64,000 bases of DNA from Desulfospira sp963664655 (GCA_963664655.2 OY761554.1:3348001-3412000), one strand, 5' to 3'; positions 25,582 through 34,582 are shown, numbered from the stretch's first letter. Notes: generated by a model from the sequence alone, not told the origin. Numbers and translations are program-made.

Positions 25582-26436
25582 TTAACGGTTTTGCAGCTTC
25601 AGGATGGCGGAATAAACCTGTTTTTTGGGGATGGCGTATTGTTTTGAAATTTTTCCGGCAAGGGAGGCGGTGCCCTCATGTCCCTGTTCTAGATGGTCTT
25701 GAATCAGGTCATCAAGTTGTTCTTCGGTCAGACCGGGACTTTTTTCCCGGCACCCGTCAACCAGCAGGGTGCATTCTCCCTTGACCTGGCCAAGGGTTTG
25801 AATTTTGACCTCAAGACAGTCAATGATCCGGGAAAGGGGCCCCCGGATATATTCTTCATGCTGTTTGGTGATTTCCCGGGCAAGGCAGGCGTTTCTGTCG
25901 CCAAGGGTCTGTTTGATCTGATGGGTCAGGGAAAGGATACGCCTCGGGGACTCGTAAAAGATCAGGGTGGCTTTCTGGTTTTCAAGTTCTTTGAGGGCAT
26001 TGATCTGCTGCCCCTGTTTTTTGGGTAAAAACCCCACAAACAAAAACATATCAGACGGCAGTCCGGACACGCTTAACCCGGCAATGGCCGCCGAACAGCC
26101 CGGGACCGGGATAATGCGGATATCTTCTGTTGCCGCGGCACTGACCAGGCGAAAGCCAGGATCTGAAATACAGGGCGTTCCGGCATCTGTAATCAGGGCA
26201 ATGGTTTTTCCGTCTTTAAGGCGGGCGGTCAGTTGAACGGATTTTTCTTGTTCATTGTGTTCATGGCAGGAAACCAAGGGGGTGGATATGCCGTAATGGG
26301 CCAGCAGTTTTCTGGAGTGGCGGGTATCTTCTGCGGCAATCATATCCGCTTCTTTCAGGATTCTCACAGCCCTGAAGGTCATGTCTTCCAGGTTGCCCAC
26401 GGGCGTGGCCACGATATAAAGGATACCGGCACTCAT
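25582..26436 (-). CDS. rsmI: 16S rRNA (cytidine-1402-2'-O)-methyltransferase
   Basis: RsmI methylates the 2'-O of C1402 in the ribosomal P site. The 284-residue protein has the tetrapyrrole-methylase-like SAM domain: LYIVATPVGNLEDMTFRA at the start, AAEDTRHSRKLL, LITDAGTPCISDPG, and the FVGFLPKK block. The C-terminal helical domain is complete. Its start overlaps the yraN stop by four bases, placing it last in a reverse-strand operon. Confidence 0.97.
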   Translation of the reverse strand: MSAGILYIVATPVGNLEDMTFRAVRILKEADMIAAEDTRHSRKLLAHYGISTPLVSCHEHNEQEKSVQLTARLKDGKTIALITDAGTPCISDPGFRLVSAAATEDIRIIPVPGCSAAIAGLSVSGLPSDMFLFVGFLPKKQGQQINALKELENQKATLIFYESPRRILSLTHQIKQTLGDRNACLAREITKQHEEYIRGPLSRIIDCLEVKIQTLGQVKGECTLLVDGCREKSPGLTEEQLDDLIQDHLEQGHEGTASLAGKISKQYAIPKKQVYSAILKLQNR

Positions 26437-26804
26437 GGTCCGTCCGTCTGGAAGGCATTGGGGATCAGGTTAACCTGCCAGCGGCCTTTATTAAGGACCA
26501 TTTCCATGACATCAAACCGGGACCGCTGGTCATGAAGGTTATTTTCTTTCAGATACCAGGCGGCTGCGGTAATGATTTTGCGCTGTTTGGCCACGGTCAC
26601 CGCCTGCCGCGGCAGGGCCTTGTCCGTACGGGTTCTGGCCTTGACCTCTATAAAACACAGGGTGTCTCCGTCCCGGGCAATGATGTCGATCTCGGCAAAT
26701 CTGGTCCGGTAATTTTGACAGACCAGAGCGTACCCTTTTTGTTTCAGGAAATCGACAGCCAGGGACTCTCCGGTTTTGCCAAACCTTATCTTTTCCCGGC
26801 TCAT
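26433..26804 (-). CDS. YraN family (UPF0102) nuclease-fold protein
   Basis: A 123-residue UPF0102 protein. Signatures: GKTGESLAVDFLKQKGY, EIDIIARDGDTLCFIEVKAR (the D-ExK core of a PD-(D/E)XK fold) and later QAVTVAKQRKI. Function in bacteria is not settled; the fold suggests a nucleic-acid nuclease or resolvase-related role. It overlaps rnhB upstream and rsmI downstream by four bases each. Confidence 0.93.
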   Translation of the reverse strand: MSREKIRFGKTGESLAVDFLKQKGYALVCQNYRTRFAEIDIIARDGDTLCFIEVKARTRTDKALPRQAVTVAKQRKIITAAAWYLKENNLHDQRSRFDVMEMVLNKGRWQVNLIPNAFQTDGP

Positions 26805-27400
26805 GGGCAGCGTACCCCTTTAAAGGTGAGCCGGTGGACAGGGCAGGGGCCATGGTCAAGAATGGCCTGTTTGTGGGCTTTGGTGGGATACCCCTTGTGC
26901 CCGGCAAATCCGTACTGGGGAAAGGCCTTGTCCAGGTCGGCCATGATCCGGTCCCGGGTGACCTTGGCAATGATGGAGGCGGCCGCAATGGAGATGCTTT
27001 TTGAATCCCCCTTGACAATGGCTTCCTGCTTGATTTCAGGGCCAAGGTCCAGGGTGAATTTTCCGTCGATGAGCAGATATTCCGGCTGGATGGAAAGGGC
27101 CTGTACCGCCCGCTTCATGGAAAGAAGGGACGCCCTTAAGATGTTAATCCGGTCAATCTCCTCATGATCGCAGATCCCGACTTCAGCGGCCATGGCCTGT
27201 TCCATGATCAGGGGGAACAGGGCCTGCCTTTTTTTTTCGGACAATTTTTTTGAATCGTTGATGTCCGGACAGGTAAATTCCAAAGGAAGAATCACCGCCG
27301 CAGAAACGACAGGGCCGGCAAGGGGGCCCCTGCCGGCTTCGTCACATCCTGCAATATATTGGTATCCCTCTTGGGATAAGGCTGTTTCAAACTGCCGCAT
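26801..27400 (-). CDS. rnhB: Ribonuclease HII
   Basis: Cleaves RNA in RNA-DNA hybrids and single embedded ribonucleotides. The 199-residue protein has the active-site GCDEAGRGPLAGPVV (Asp, Glu near residues 19-20), LLIDGKF and VKGDSKSISIAAASIIAKVTRD as seen in its parts KGDSKS and AAASIIAKV. Part of the rplS-side operon and coupled to yraN. Confidence 0.96.
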   Translation of the reverse strand: MRQFETALSQEGYQYIAGCDEAGRGPLAGPVVSAAVILPLEFTCPDINDSKKLSEKKRQALFPLIMEQAMAAEVGICDHEEIDRINILRASLLSMKRAVQALSIQPEYLLIDGKFTLDLGPEIKQEAIVKGDSKSISIAAASIIAKVTRDRIMADLDKAFPQYGFAGHKGYPTKAHKQAILDHGPCPVHRLTFKGVRCP

Positions 27401-27405
27401 GGTTT

Positions 27406-27503
27406 AGCAAGCTATTCGTATTTAGCTGTTCGCCATTAGCTTAGCTGTTAGCTGTCTGCCCTGATGTAAAAAAGCTAAGGGCTAAAGGCTGACAGCTAAT
27501 CGC
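27406..27503. repeat. Heptamer repeat tract E, inverted halves
   Basis: Left half carries the reverse-sense units (TTAGCTG, TTAGCTT, AGCTGTTAGCTG) and right half the forward units (GCTAAGG, GCTAAAG, GCTGACA, GCTAATC), around an ATGTAAAA centre. It sits directly after the rplS stop region and before rnhB on the reverse strand and could form a hairpin in the transcript. Confidence 0.8.
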
Positions 27504-27513
27504 TTTTAAAAAA

Positions 27514-27864
27514 TTATACCGGTCTTTTTTCTTTAATTCTGGCGGCTTTGCCCCGCAGGTTTCTCAGATAGTAGAGTTTGGAGCGGCGCACCCGGCCCCG
27601 GGTGACAACTTCGATGGTATCAATGGACGGTGAGTAAAGGGGGAAAATTCTTTCCACCCCAACACCGGAAGATATTTTTCTGACGGTAAACCGTGCGCCG
27701 GAAAGGCCCCCGGTTTTTTTGATAACAACACCCTCAAAGACCTGGATTCTTTCTTTTTCCCCTTCTTTGATTTTGACGTGAACCTTTACGGTATCCCCTG
27801 AATCAAAGTCCGGAATATCCAGACGCATCTGTTCTCTTTCCAATTTTGCGATGACTTGTGACAT
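27514..27864 (-). CDS. rplS: 50S ribosomal protein L19
   Basis: A 116-residue L19 with PDFDSGDTVKVHVKI, EGVVIKKTGGLSGARFTVRKIS, GVGVERIFPLYSP and GRVRRSKLYYLRNLRGKAARI. It lies at the interface between ribosomal subunits. Fifth in the rpsP-khpA-rimM-trmD run, with the PF09936 methyltransferase gene inserted before it. Confidence 0.98.
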   Translation of the reverse strand: MSQVIAKLEREQMRLDIPDFDSGDTVKVHVKIKEGEKERIQVFEGVVIKKTGGLSGARFTVRKISSGVGVERIFPLYSPSIDTIEVVTRGRVRRSKLYYLRNLRGKAARIKEKRPV

Positions 27865-27912
27865 GCTTCCTCCTGGTTTTCTTTGCCTGCCGGCTTTTGT
27901 CAGCCGGGTTTT

Positions 27913-28476
27913 TCAGCTATTCGTAATTCTGTCCAAATATATGGATGCAGCAGACCTGACAGAAAGGTGGTTATACTCTCCTGGTCCTTTGATGGGGTCA
28001 AGCCTCAGGTCACATGACCCGGTAATGGTATCGGCAAGTCCCCATGCCGTGCCCAAAACCAGGACATGGGCTGCATTTTCCGTTAAATGTTCCTTAAGGG
28101 CCCGGGCCGTAATGGTGGCTTCCGATTCCTTTGCACTGGTTGCTATGGTGATAACCTTTTTATATCCCTTGCTTAGTAAATCTTCTTTAACCTGATCAAA
28201 GCTTTGCGCTGTTTTAATCAGTTCCAACGCCTCTTTTCTGGCCGGGTTCAGTTCCCCGCCAACCCCGCAGGTCCAATGCCGGATGATCTGGCAGGCCAGT
28301 TCCAGCTGGTCTTCAAAGGGGGTGACCACATAATACCCGGCCGCCCCGAATGTCCGGCACGCCCGGGCAATATCATGAAGATCCATATTGGTCAAGGCCG
28401 AACCGATTTCTTTGCCCCGTTTGTTCACCACCGGAAAATGGATCAGGGCAACATATAGGGTGTCCAAACCTGCCAT
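27913..28476 (-). CDS. SPOUT-type RNA methyltransferase (PF09936 family)
   Basis: A 187-residue protein between trmD and rplS. It matches the SAM-dependent RNA methyltransferase family often found at this place in Desulfobacterota: LYVALIHFPVVNKRGK, LTNMDLHDIARACRTFG, the LVLGTAWGLAD motif-like loop and the C-terminal YNHLSVRSAASIYLDRI (knot region). Its RNA target is unknown; the context argues for tRNA or rRNA. Eight bases separate it from trmD. Confidence 0.85.
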   Translation of the reverse strand: MAGLDTLYVALIHFPVVNKRGKEIGSALTNMDLHDIARACRTFGAAGYYVVTPFEDQLELACQIIRHWTCGVGGELNPARKEALELIKTAQSFDQVKEDLLSKGYKKVITIATSAKESEATITARALKEHLTENAAHVLVLGTAWGLADTITGSCDLRLDPIKGPGEYNHLSVRSAASIYLDRITNS

Positions 28477-28484
28477 AATCCTGT

Positions 28485-29255
28485 CTATTCCCCTTCTCCG
28501 GCCAGGGTTTCAAGCCGGCGGACCCAGTTGAGAAGAATTTTTTTTTCTTCCGGTGTCGGGCCGGTGACCTCAAACAGGTCCGGCCGTTTGATCACCGTTC
28601 TGAGAAGTCCCGATTCCATACGCCATTGGGCCACTTTGCCATGGTCCCCGGACAGCAGAACTCCCGGAGCCTCAAGGCCTTCAAAATTTTCAGGCCGGGT
28701 ATACTGGGCATGTTCAAGCCGGTCTCCCACAAACGAGTCGGCCAGGGGGGAGTCGTTGCTTCCCAAAACCCCCGGGATCAGCCGGGCCGTTGCATCAATA
28801 ACTGCCATGGCCGCTAATTCTCCCCCGGTCATGACATAATCCCCAAGAGAGATTTCCTCATCCACAAACAGGTCTTGAACCCGTTCGTCAATGCCCTCAT
28901 ACCGGCCGCAGATAAATATCAGATCCTGCTGCTGCCGGGCAAACCTTAAGGCGTCTGACTGGTCAAACCGCTTCCCCTGGGGGCTTAAAAGGATGACCTT
29001 TGCCCCGGAAGTCTTTTGCCTGGCCCATAACACTGCTTTTGACAAGGGGCCCGGGGTCATCACCATGCCGGCGCCGCCCCCGTAGGGCCGGTCATCCACC
29101 GTGTTGTGCCGGTCCTCGGAAAAATCCCTGATCTGAATGCTTTCACCGGATATCAGTTTCCGGTCAATGCCCCGTTTGATCATGCCATGGTCAAAAAAAG
29201 CATTGGTCAGTTCCGGGAAAAGGGTGAGTACCGTAAAGTTCATGGCTGGCTTCAT
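28485..29255 (-). CDS. trmD: tRNA (guanine-37-N1)-methyltransferase
   Basis: Methylates G37 next to the anticodon. The frame gives 256 residues from ATG 29255; a start four codons later (MNFTVLTLFPEL) fits the family better. Motifs: DDRPYGGGAGMV, the trefoil-knot loops LLSPQGKRFDQ, FICGRYEGIDERV, and ISLGDYVMTGGELAA. Order rimM-trmD is standard. Confidence 0.97.
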   Translation of the reverse strand: MKPAMNFTVLTLFPELTNAFFDHGMIKRGIDRKLISGESIQIRDFSEDRHNTVDDRPYGGGAGMVMTPGPLSKAVLWARQKTSGAKVILLSPQGKRFDQSDALRFARQQQDLIFICGRYEGIDERVQDLFVDEEISLGDYVMTGGELAAMAVIDATARLIPGVLGSNDSPLADSFVGDRLEHAQYTRPENFEGLEAPGVLLSGDHGKVAQWRMESGLLRTVIKRPDLFEVTGPTPEEKKILLNWVRRLETLAGEGE

Positions 29256-29297
29256 GGATGGGCCTTAAAAAAAGACTGCCCTTAAGGACCCGTATCC

Positions 29298-29834
29298 TCA
29301 GGAGCAGTACCCTTCCGGCAGTGTGGTCCGGATCACCTTGTGTTTAAGGTCAACCGATGCCACAAACCGCCGGTGCATGGGGATCAGTGTTTCCCGCCCG
29401 GTCTCTTTGTCCTTGATCACCAGAACATCATGGGCACCGGTGGGCAAAATGGAATCAACCCCCCCCAGATGCCCATAGACCTTGTCGGTAACGTCAAGAC
29501 CGTAAAGGTCGTTCCAGTACCAGGTGTCGTCATCCAGTTCGGGCAGGCTGTCTTTAGGGATCAGGATATCATGGCCCACAAGTTCTTCGGCCATCTGCCT
29601 TGAATCCACCTCTTTAAGCCCCAGCAACAGCCCTTTTTTCATGGGTGATGACCGGGTTATGGTAAATGCCTTGCCAAGGGAATCGGCGGATCCCTGATCC
29701 GGCCGCTTCAGCCTGACCTGCATGCCAATGGAAAAAATCTTGCGGGACTCGGCAAAGGAGTGAACTTTTAGGTTCCCGCCAAGGCCGTGAACCCCGGTGA
29801 TTTTCCCGATGGTAAGCAGCCCGTCTTCATCCAT
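29298..29834 (-). CDS. rimM: 16S rRNA processing protein RimM
   Basis: Assists maturation of the 30S head by binding S19. The 178-residue protein has an N-terminal RimM barrel (IGKITGVHGLGGNLKVHSF) and a C-terminal PRC-like barrel (WYWNDLYGLDV, LIPMHRRFV). Three bases separate it from khpA upstream. Confidence 0.95.
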   Translation of the reverse strand: MDEDGLLTIGKITGVHGLGGNLKVHSFAESRKIFSIGMQVRLKRPDQGSADSLGKAFTITRSSPMKKGLLLGLKEVDSRQMAEELVGHDILIPKDSLPELDDDTWYWNDLYGLDVTDKVYGHLGGVDSILPTGAHDVLVIKDKETGRETLIPMHRRFVASVDLKHKVIRTTLPEGYCS

Positions 29835-29837
29835 GAC

Positions 29838-30068
29838 CTACTCGATGATCTCCAGGACCGTCCTTTTTTTCATCTTAGTGGATGCCGCGCTTAAAATGGT
29901 TCTCATGGCCCGGGCAGACCGTCCCTGTTTCCCGATCACCTTTCCCAGATCTTCTTTGGCCACCTTGAGTTCAAGTACGGATGTCTGATCACCAACAACT
30001 TCAGACACCTGAACCTGGTCAGGATTGTCCACCAGTGCCTTTGCAATGTATTCTATCAGCTCTTTCAT
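29838..30068 (-). CDS. khpA: KH-domain RNA-binding protein KhpA
   Basis: A 76-residue KH protein between rpsP and rimM. Start placed at ATG 30068 (MKELIEYIAKALVDNP), preceded by a GGAGATG ribosome site; a longer upstream opening runs through a decayed repeat and is rejected. The KH motif GKVIGKQGRSARAMRTIL is at about residues 42-59. KhpA proteins bind RNA broadly, often as a dimer with KhpB. Confidence 0.95.
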   Translation of the reverse strand: MKELIEYIAKALVDNPDQVQVSEVVGDQTSVLELKVAKEDLGKVIGKQGRSARAMRTILSAASTKMKKRTVLEIIE

Positions 30069-30125
30069 AAGTACATCTCCTTTTTCCGTATATATAGGGT
30101 GGGTGAGAATACCTGGGTTTATCTT

Positions 30126-30186
30126 GCGTTTGAACTGAAGATGGACCATCTGCGCTTTGCATATGGCCGGCTTTTCATCCAAACAC
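30126..30186 (-). repeat. Dispersed palindromic element, centre-deleted copy 6
   Basis: Only the outer arms remain: GCGTTTGAACTGAAGATGG-accatctgcgc joined directly to TTTGCATATGGCC-ggcttttcatccaaacac. The variable central stem is missing. It lies in the 157-base gap between rpsP and khpA. Confidence 0.75.
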
Positions 30187-30225
30187 GGGTTTACGTTCAG
30201 ACGTTGACTTGCCGGGGTGCGCCGG

Positions 30226-30474
30226 TTACGCTGCGGCCACGCCCTGTTTTTTCAATATGGACTGGACGGTGGTGGAGGGCTGTGCCCCCTGTCCAAGCCA
30301 GTATTGAATCCGTTCGGCTTTCAGCTCAATGGCCGCCGGTTCGGTCATGGGGTTGTAGGTGCCGAGAACCTCAAGGAATCTTCCGTCCCTGGGGGATTCA
30401 ATGTCGGCCGCCACGATTCTGTAAAAAGGCCTTTTTTTAGTCCCTTTTCTGGTTAACCTGATTCTTACGGACAT
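30226..30474 (-). CDS. rpsP: 30S ribosomal protein S16
   Basis: An 82-residue S16: SVRIRLTRKGTKKRPFYRIVAAD, SPRDGRFLEVLGTYNP and YWLGQGAQPSTTV in its usual positions (quoted in parts RIRLTRKGTKKRPFYRI and GRFLEVLGTYNP). Second gene after ffh with an 10-base gap, the common ffh-rpsP arrangement. Confidence 0.98.
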   Translation of the reverse strand: MSVRIRLTRKGTKKRPFYRIVAADIESPRDGRFLEVLGTYNPMTEPAAIELKAERIQYWLGQGAQPSTTVQSILKKQGVAAA

Positions 30475-30484
30475 ATGTTTCTCC

Positions 30485-31810
30485 TTAGAACGGCAGCATG
30501 CCCCGCATGGAGCGCATGCCGCCTTTATTAAACTTTTTAATCATTTTCATGGACTGGGTATAGCTTTTCAAAAGCTTGTTCACATCCTGGACTGTGGTCC
30601 CGCTGCCTGCGGCAATCCGTTTTTTCCTTGACGCCTTGATGATGTTATGTTCGGTCCTTTCCCGGGGGGTCATGGAATTGATGATCGCCTCGATTTTCAC
30701 AAACTCTTTGTCGTTAATATCCAGCCCTTTGAGCTGTTTTTTATTCATGCCGGGCAGCATGCCCAAAAGATCCTTGATAGACCCCATTTTCCGGACGGAT
30801 TTCATCTGGTTTCTAAAGTCTTCAAGGGTAAAGGCATTGGCCCGAAGTTTTTTCTCAAGTGCCTTGGCCTCTTCCTGGTCAACGGCATTGGCCGCTTTCT
30901 CTATAAAGGAGAGGGTATCTCCCATGCCCAGTATCCGGGATGCCATCCGGTCCGGATGAAAGGGCTCCAGTGCCGTGGATTTTTCCCCCACGCCGATGAA
31001 CTTTAAGGGTTTTCCCGTAACCGCTTTAATGGACAGGGCCGCACCGCCCCTGGCATCACCGTCCATTTTGGTTAAAATAAACCCGTTCAAATCCAGCCGC
31101 TTGTCAAAGGATTCGGCAATGTTTACCGCATCCTGGCCGGTCATGGCATCGGCCACCAGAAGAATTTCCGATGGGTTTACCCCTTTTTTGATGCCTTCAA
31201 GCTCTGCCATGAGTTCTTCATCCATGTGCAGCCGGCCGGCCGTGTCAAGGATGAGGGTGTCGCATCCCGCATCTCTTGCAGCCAGCTGCGCATCCTGGCA
31301 TATCTTCAGGGGCTTCATGTCCGTTGATGAGTCAAATACCGGGATGTCCAGCTGGCCCCCGATTTTTTTCAACTGATCAATGGCGGCGGGCCGGTACACA
31401 TCCACGGGAACCAGAAAGGGCTTTTTTCCCTGCTTGCGCAGAAATCTGGCCAGCTTTCCCGCCGTGGTGGTCTTGCCGGACCCCTGAAGGCCCACCAGCA
31501 TTACAGAACCCGTTGACCGTCCCCCAAAGTCCAGGCCCTGGTGTTCAGAGCCCATCATCCGGGTGAATTCTTCATTGACGATCTTAATCACCTGCTGGGC
31601 CGGTGTCAGGCTCTTCATCACGTCCTGACCCAGTGCCCTTGTTTTTATGTCTGAAATGACTTTTTTGGCCACCTTATAATTGACATCTGCCTCAAGGAGT
31701 GCCATCCTGACCTGTTTGAGGCCTTCTTCGATGTTGCTCTCGTTAAGGGTGCCGTGACCTTTTAATTTTTTGAAGACTGAATCCAGTCTGTCGCTCAGGT
31801 TTTCAAACAT
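30485..31810 (-). CDS. ffh: Signal recognition particle GTPase Ffh
   Basis: The SRP protein subunit that targets nascent membrane and secreted proteins. In 441 residues: N domain, G domain with VGLQGSGKTTTAGKLA near residue 105, DTAGR near 190, TKMDGDARGG near 247, and the methionine-rich M domain ending MRSMRGMLPF. First gene of the reverse-strand operon, divergent from rlmN. Confidence 0.98.
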   Translation of the reverse strand: MFENLSDRLDSVFKKLKGHGTLNESNIEEGLKQVRMALLEADVNYKVAKKVISDIKTRALGQDVMKSLTPAQQVIKIVNEEFTRMMGSEHQGLDFGGRSTGSVMLVGLQGSGKTTTAGKLARFLRKQGKKPFLVPVDVYRPAAIDQLKKIGGQLDIPVFDSSTDMKPLKICQDAQLAARDAGCDTLILDTAGRLHMDEELMAELEGIKKGVNPSEILLVADAMTGQDAVNIAESFDKRLDLNGFILTKMDGDARGGAALSIKAVTGKPLKFIGVGEKSTALEPFHPDRMASRILGMGDTLSFIEKAANAVDQEEAKALEKKLRANAFTLEDFRNQMKSVRKMGSIKDLLGMLPGMNKKQLKGLDINDKEFVKIEAIINSMTPRERTEHNIIKASRKKRIAAGSGTTVQDVNKLLKSYTQSMKMIKKFNKGGMRSMRGMLPF

Positions 31811-31904
31811 AAAAAAAGCCGATTTAGGGTGTCAAATCAAATCATTGAAATTAAAATATAATCCGTGATATGTCAAGAAAATAATAATTTTTTACGGGAA
31901 AATC

Positions 31905-32944
31905 ATGAAAGAGAACATACTGGACTACCCCCGGCCCCAACTGGTCGAATGGCTTGACAGCAAAGGCGTTCGATCCTTCAGGGCCGGTCAGATTTTTAAG
32001 TGGATCTACCTTCGGCAGGCCAACGGATTCGAGGAAATGACCGACCTTGGCAAGCCGATGCGCGCCGTCCTTGATGAGCATTTTTATCTCAACCGGCTGG
32101 TGCTGGAGAAAAAACAGTCTCTTCGGATACAACGGAAAAATACCTGTTCCGCCTTGAAGACGGGCTTCATGTGGAATCGGTCCTGATTCCTGAAAAAGAC
32201 CATTTTACCCTGTGCGTTTCCTCCCAGGTGGGCTGTGCCATGGACTGCCGGTTCTGCCTGACGGCAAAAGGCGGGTTTGTAAGGAATCTGAAGGTGTCCG
32301 AGATTGTTTCCCAGGTCAGGGATGCCCGGTATTTTCTGATTCAAAAGGGGGTGGACCCGTTAAAATTGTCCAATATCGTATTTATGGGCATGGGAGAGCC
32401 CCTGGCCAATTATGACCATGTGATTCAATCCCTTGGCATTCTCACGGACACGGACTATGGCATGAAATTTTCACCCAGGCGGGTGACGGTGTCCACCTCC
32501 GGGCTGGTTCCCCGGATTCTGGACCTTGGCAACGAGACCGACGTGAACCTTGCCGTCTCCTTAAACGGCGTCAATGACAAGGTGAGGGAAAAACTCATGC
32601 CCGTCAACAGGACCTATCCCTTAAAGGTGCTTCTGAATGCCTGCAAAGATTTTAAGATGAAGCCCAGAAACAAGATCACCTTTGAGTATATCCTGATTGC
32701 CGGAGAGAATGATTCAGACCAGGATGCCAGGGCCCTGGTAAAACTGCTGTCCCCCATCAAGGCCAAGGTGAACCTGATCCCCTTTAATGAACACCATGGG
32801 TGTGATTTTAAACGGCCTTCCCCGGACCGGATAAAAGATTTTCTTCAAATTCTGCTGGACAGCGGCATGACCGCCATTGTCCGGAAGAGCAAGGGGGATG
32901 ATATACTGGCGGCCTGCGGGCAACTCAAGGCAAAGCTGGTTTGA
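31905..32944 (+). pseudogene. rlmN: 23S rRNA/tRNA (adenine-2-C2)-methyltransferase gene with a frameshift
   Basis: RlmN is a radical-SAM enzyme methylating A2503 of 23S rRNA and A37 of some tRNAs. The first frame (from ATG 31905) gives the N-terminal domain up to LVLEKKQ, then runs to a stop at 32186. The family sequence continues in the -1 frame from SSDTTEKYLFRLEDG and includes CAMDCRFCLTAKGG (the CxxxCxxC cluster), GMGEPLANYD and the C-terminal catalytic region. The shift falls at the A6 run 32109-32114; one additional A would restore a full ~345-residue protein. Mutation, assembly error or slippage are all possible. Single-copy housekeeping status makes error or slippage plausible. Confidence 0.85.
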
Positions 32945-32969
32945 CTCAAAACCTGATCCACCTGGAGAG

Positions 32970-33139
32970 GGGAAAGTGGGAAAGTGGGAAAGTGAGAAAG
33001 TGGGAAAGTGAGAAAGTGGGAAAGTGAGAAAGTGGGAAAGTGAGAAAGTGGGAAAGTGAGAAAGTGGGAAAGTGAGAAAGTGGGAAAGTGGGAAAGTGAG
33101 AAAGTGAGAAAGCGGGCAGGTGAGAAAGCGGGCAGGTGA
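32970..33139 (+). repeat. Octamer tandem array 2 (alternating GTGGGAAA/GTGAGAAA)
   Basis: About twenty 8-bp units beginning 25 bases after the rlmN stop. For most of the array GTGGGAAA and GTGAGAAA alternate, giving a 16-bp higher-order period; the end degenerates to GCGGGCAG/GTGAGAAA. Same unit and same strand sense relative to the upstream gene as the array after hypB. Confidence 0.95.
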
Positions 33140-33205
33140 GAGGGGGGGGAAGGCACAGACTCCTTCAGCCTATCTCTTTAAGTTGGCGTCTGGTCGAAAA
33201 CCATT

Positions 33206-33267
33206 GGTTGGACGAAAAGTTGTCCATATGCAAGGCGCAGCAGATGGGTGACTTTTCGTTAAACCAC
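33206..33267 (-). repeat. Dispersed palindromic element, centre-deleted copy 5
   Basis: Read on the reverse strand it begins GTGGTTTAACGAAAAGTCACCC, right at the stop codon of the DUF4143 gene, and continues ATCTGCTGCG joined straight to GCCTTGCATATGG and ACTTTTCGTCCAACC. The central stem is absent, as in copy 6. Confidence 0.85.
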
Positions 33268-34537
33268 TATTGAAAAAGTCTTCGGGACGGGACAGCCCAG
33301 ATATTCAAACCGGCATCCAAAAGGGTGATTTGTTTTCCCGTGTAAACAACGAGCCCCCCCTTCCACTGATCACCAAGCTCACCGGCCAGCCGGGTCATGA
33401 CCTGAAAATCTTTTTTTGCAACGGTTTCACGCGATTTTATCTCCATACCGACAACACCTGCCTGGGTGATAAGCATTAGATCCAGTTCCATACCGGACTG
33501 GGTCCTGTAAAAGTACATATCGGTTTGTGTCTGGGATGTTTTGACCCATTTGTAGACTTCACCAACTACCATGGTTTCGTATAATTCACCGTTCAGTCCT
33601 TCTTTAAATCCGGACAATGCCGGAGTATTCCCATATCGGTCCAGTACAATTTGGGCGATTTGATGACCCGGCTGGTCAGGTTGCGGTAGAACGGCTGTAA
33701 TGTCATGGACTGATATGAAATCTTCAGGTATTCAAGATACCGTCTGGCCGTATCGACACTGATCCCTGTGTCCCGGGCCAGTTCCGAATAGTTCAGCAGT
33801 TTTCCCGACCTCAACGCGGCCAGTTTCTGAAATTTTTGAAAGGGTCGCAAATCATCCAGCTTGGCCAGGTCGCCCAAGTCCCGCTCCAGATACAGATAGC
33901 AGTAATCTTTGAGCCATTTCCATCGCTCCTGTTCCGATAACGGTAATAACCCCGGCATGCCGCCCCATTTTAGAAGGTGGTTTTCCGTTTCAATGGAATC
34001 CATTTCCTGATCCCCGAACAAAACCGGTGGTGTCTGTGTCAATACGTCGGACAAATCGGGTTGGACAATAATTTTATGGAGCAGCGGGGGGGATGGGGCC
34101 TGTTTCGTACTATCCGGGTGCAGTTCGGATTGCAGCAATGGCCAAAGCTCAAACAGGAAGGCCCTTCCGGCCAGTGTCTCCCGGATATTTTTCAGCAGCA
34201 GGATCTGACTTGAGCCCGTTAATACGGAAAATGAAATGTCTCCGGCATCATAGGCAAATTTTATTTTTTCAAAAACAGACGGTTCTTTTTGTGCTTCATC
34301 AATAACAGCAGGTCCGATCACCCGGTGCCAGGCCAGGGCGGAGGTGCTGCCCGCAATCTCTCTGTATTCAGCCGCGTCCAGGTTTAAATAGGTCAAATCA
34401 GCATAACGGGACTTTACCAGGGTTGTTTTTCCCGTCTGCCTGGCCCCTGTAAGAATGACAATCCGTTTTTGATCTGCCAAAGGCAAATGATTTGTGACAT
34501 GTCGGTTTATCTGTAATTCTGACGTCATAATCGTCAT
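33267..34537 (-). pseudogene. P-loop ATPase with DUF4143 domain, frameshifted
   Basis: Member of the large AAA-14/DUF4143 family, whose role is unclear. The first frame (from 34537) has the P-loop LTGARQTGKTTLV, AVIDEAQKEP (Walker B), sensor-like LTGSSQILLL and most of DUF4143 to YWTDMGILRH, then stops. The remainder (LSGFKEGLNGELYE, the nuclease-like core FYRTQSGMELDLML...GMEIKS) continues in another frame to 33267. One lost T in the CATTG junction (about 33617) would explain it. About 420 residues if repaired. Either a decayed gene or a sequencing error. Confidence 0.82.
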
Positions 34538-34582
34538 TTTACCTTTAAAATTTACGACGTCAAGCGAAAATTTAAATTATTG

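Noticed and set aside
32106..32120. Programmed -1 frameshift signal in rlmN
   Set aside because: The zero-frame heptamer is G AAA AAA, a poor match for efficient -1 slippage, and I see no clear downstream stem or upstream Shine-Dalgarno stimulator. Mutation or error at the A6 run is simpler.
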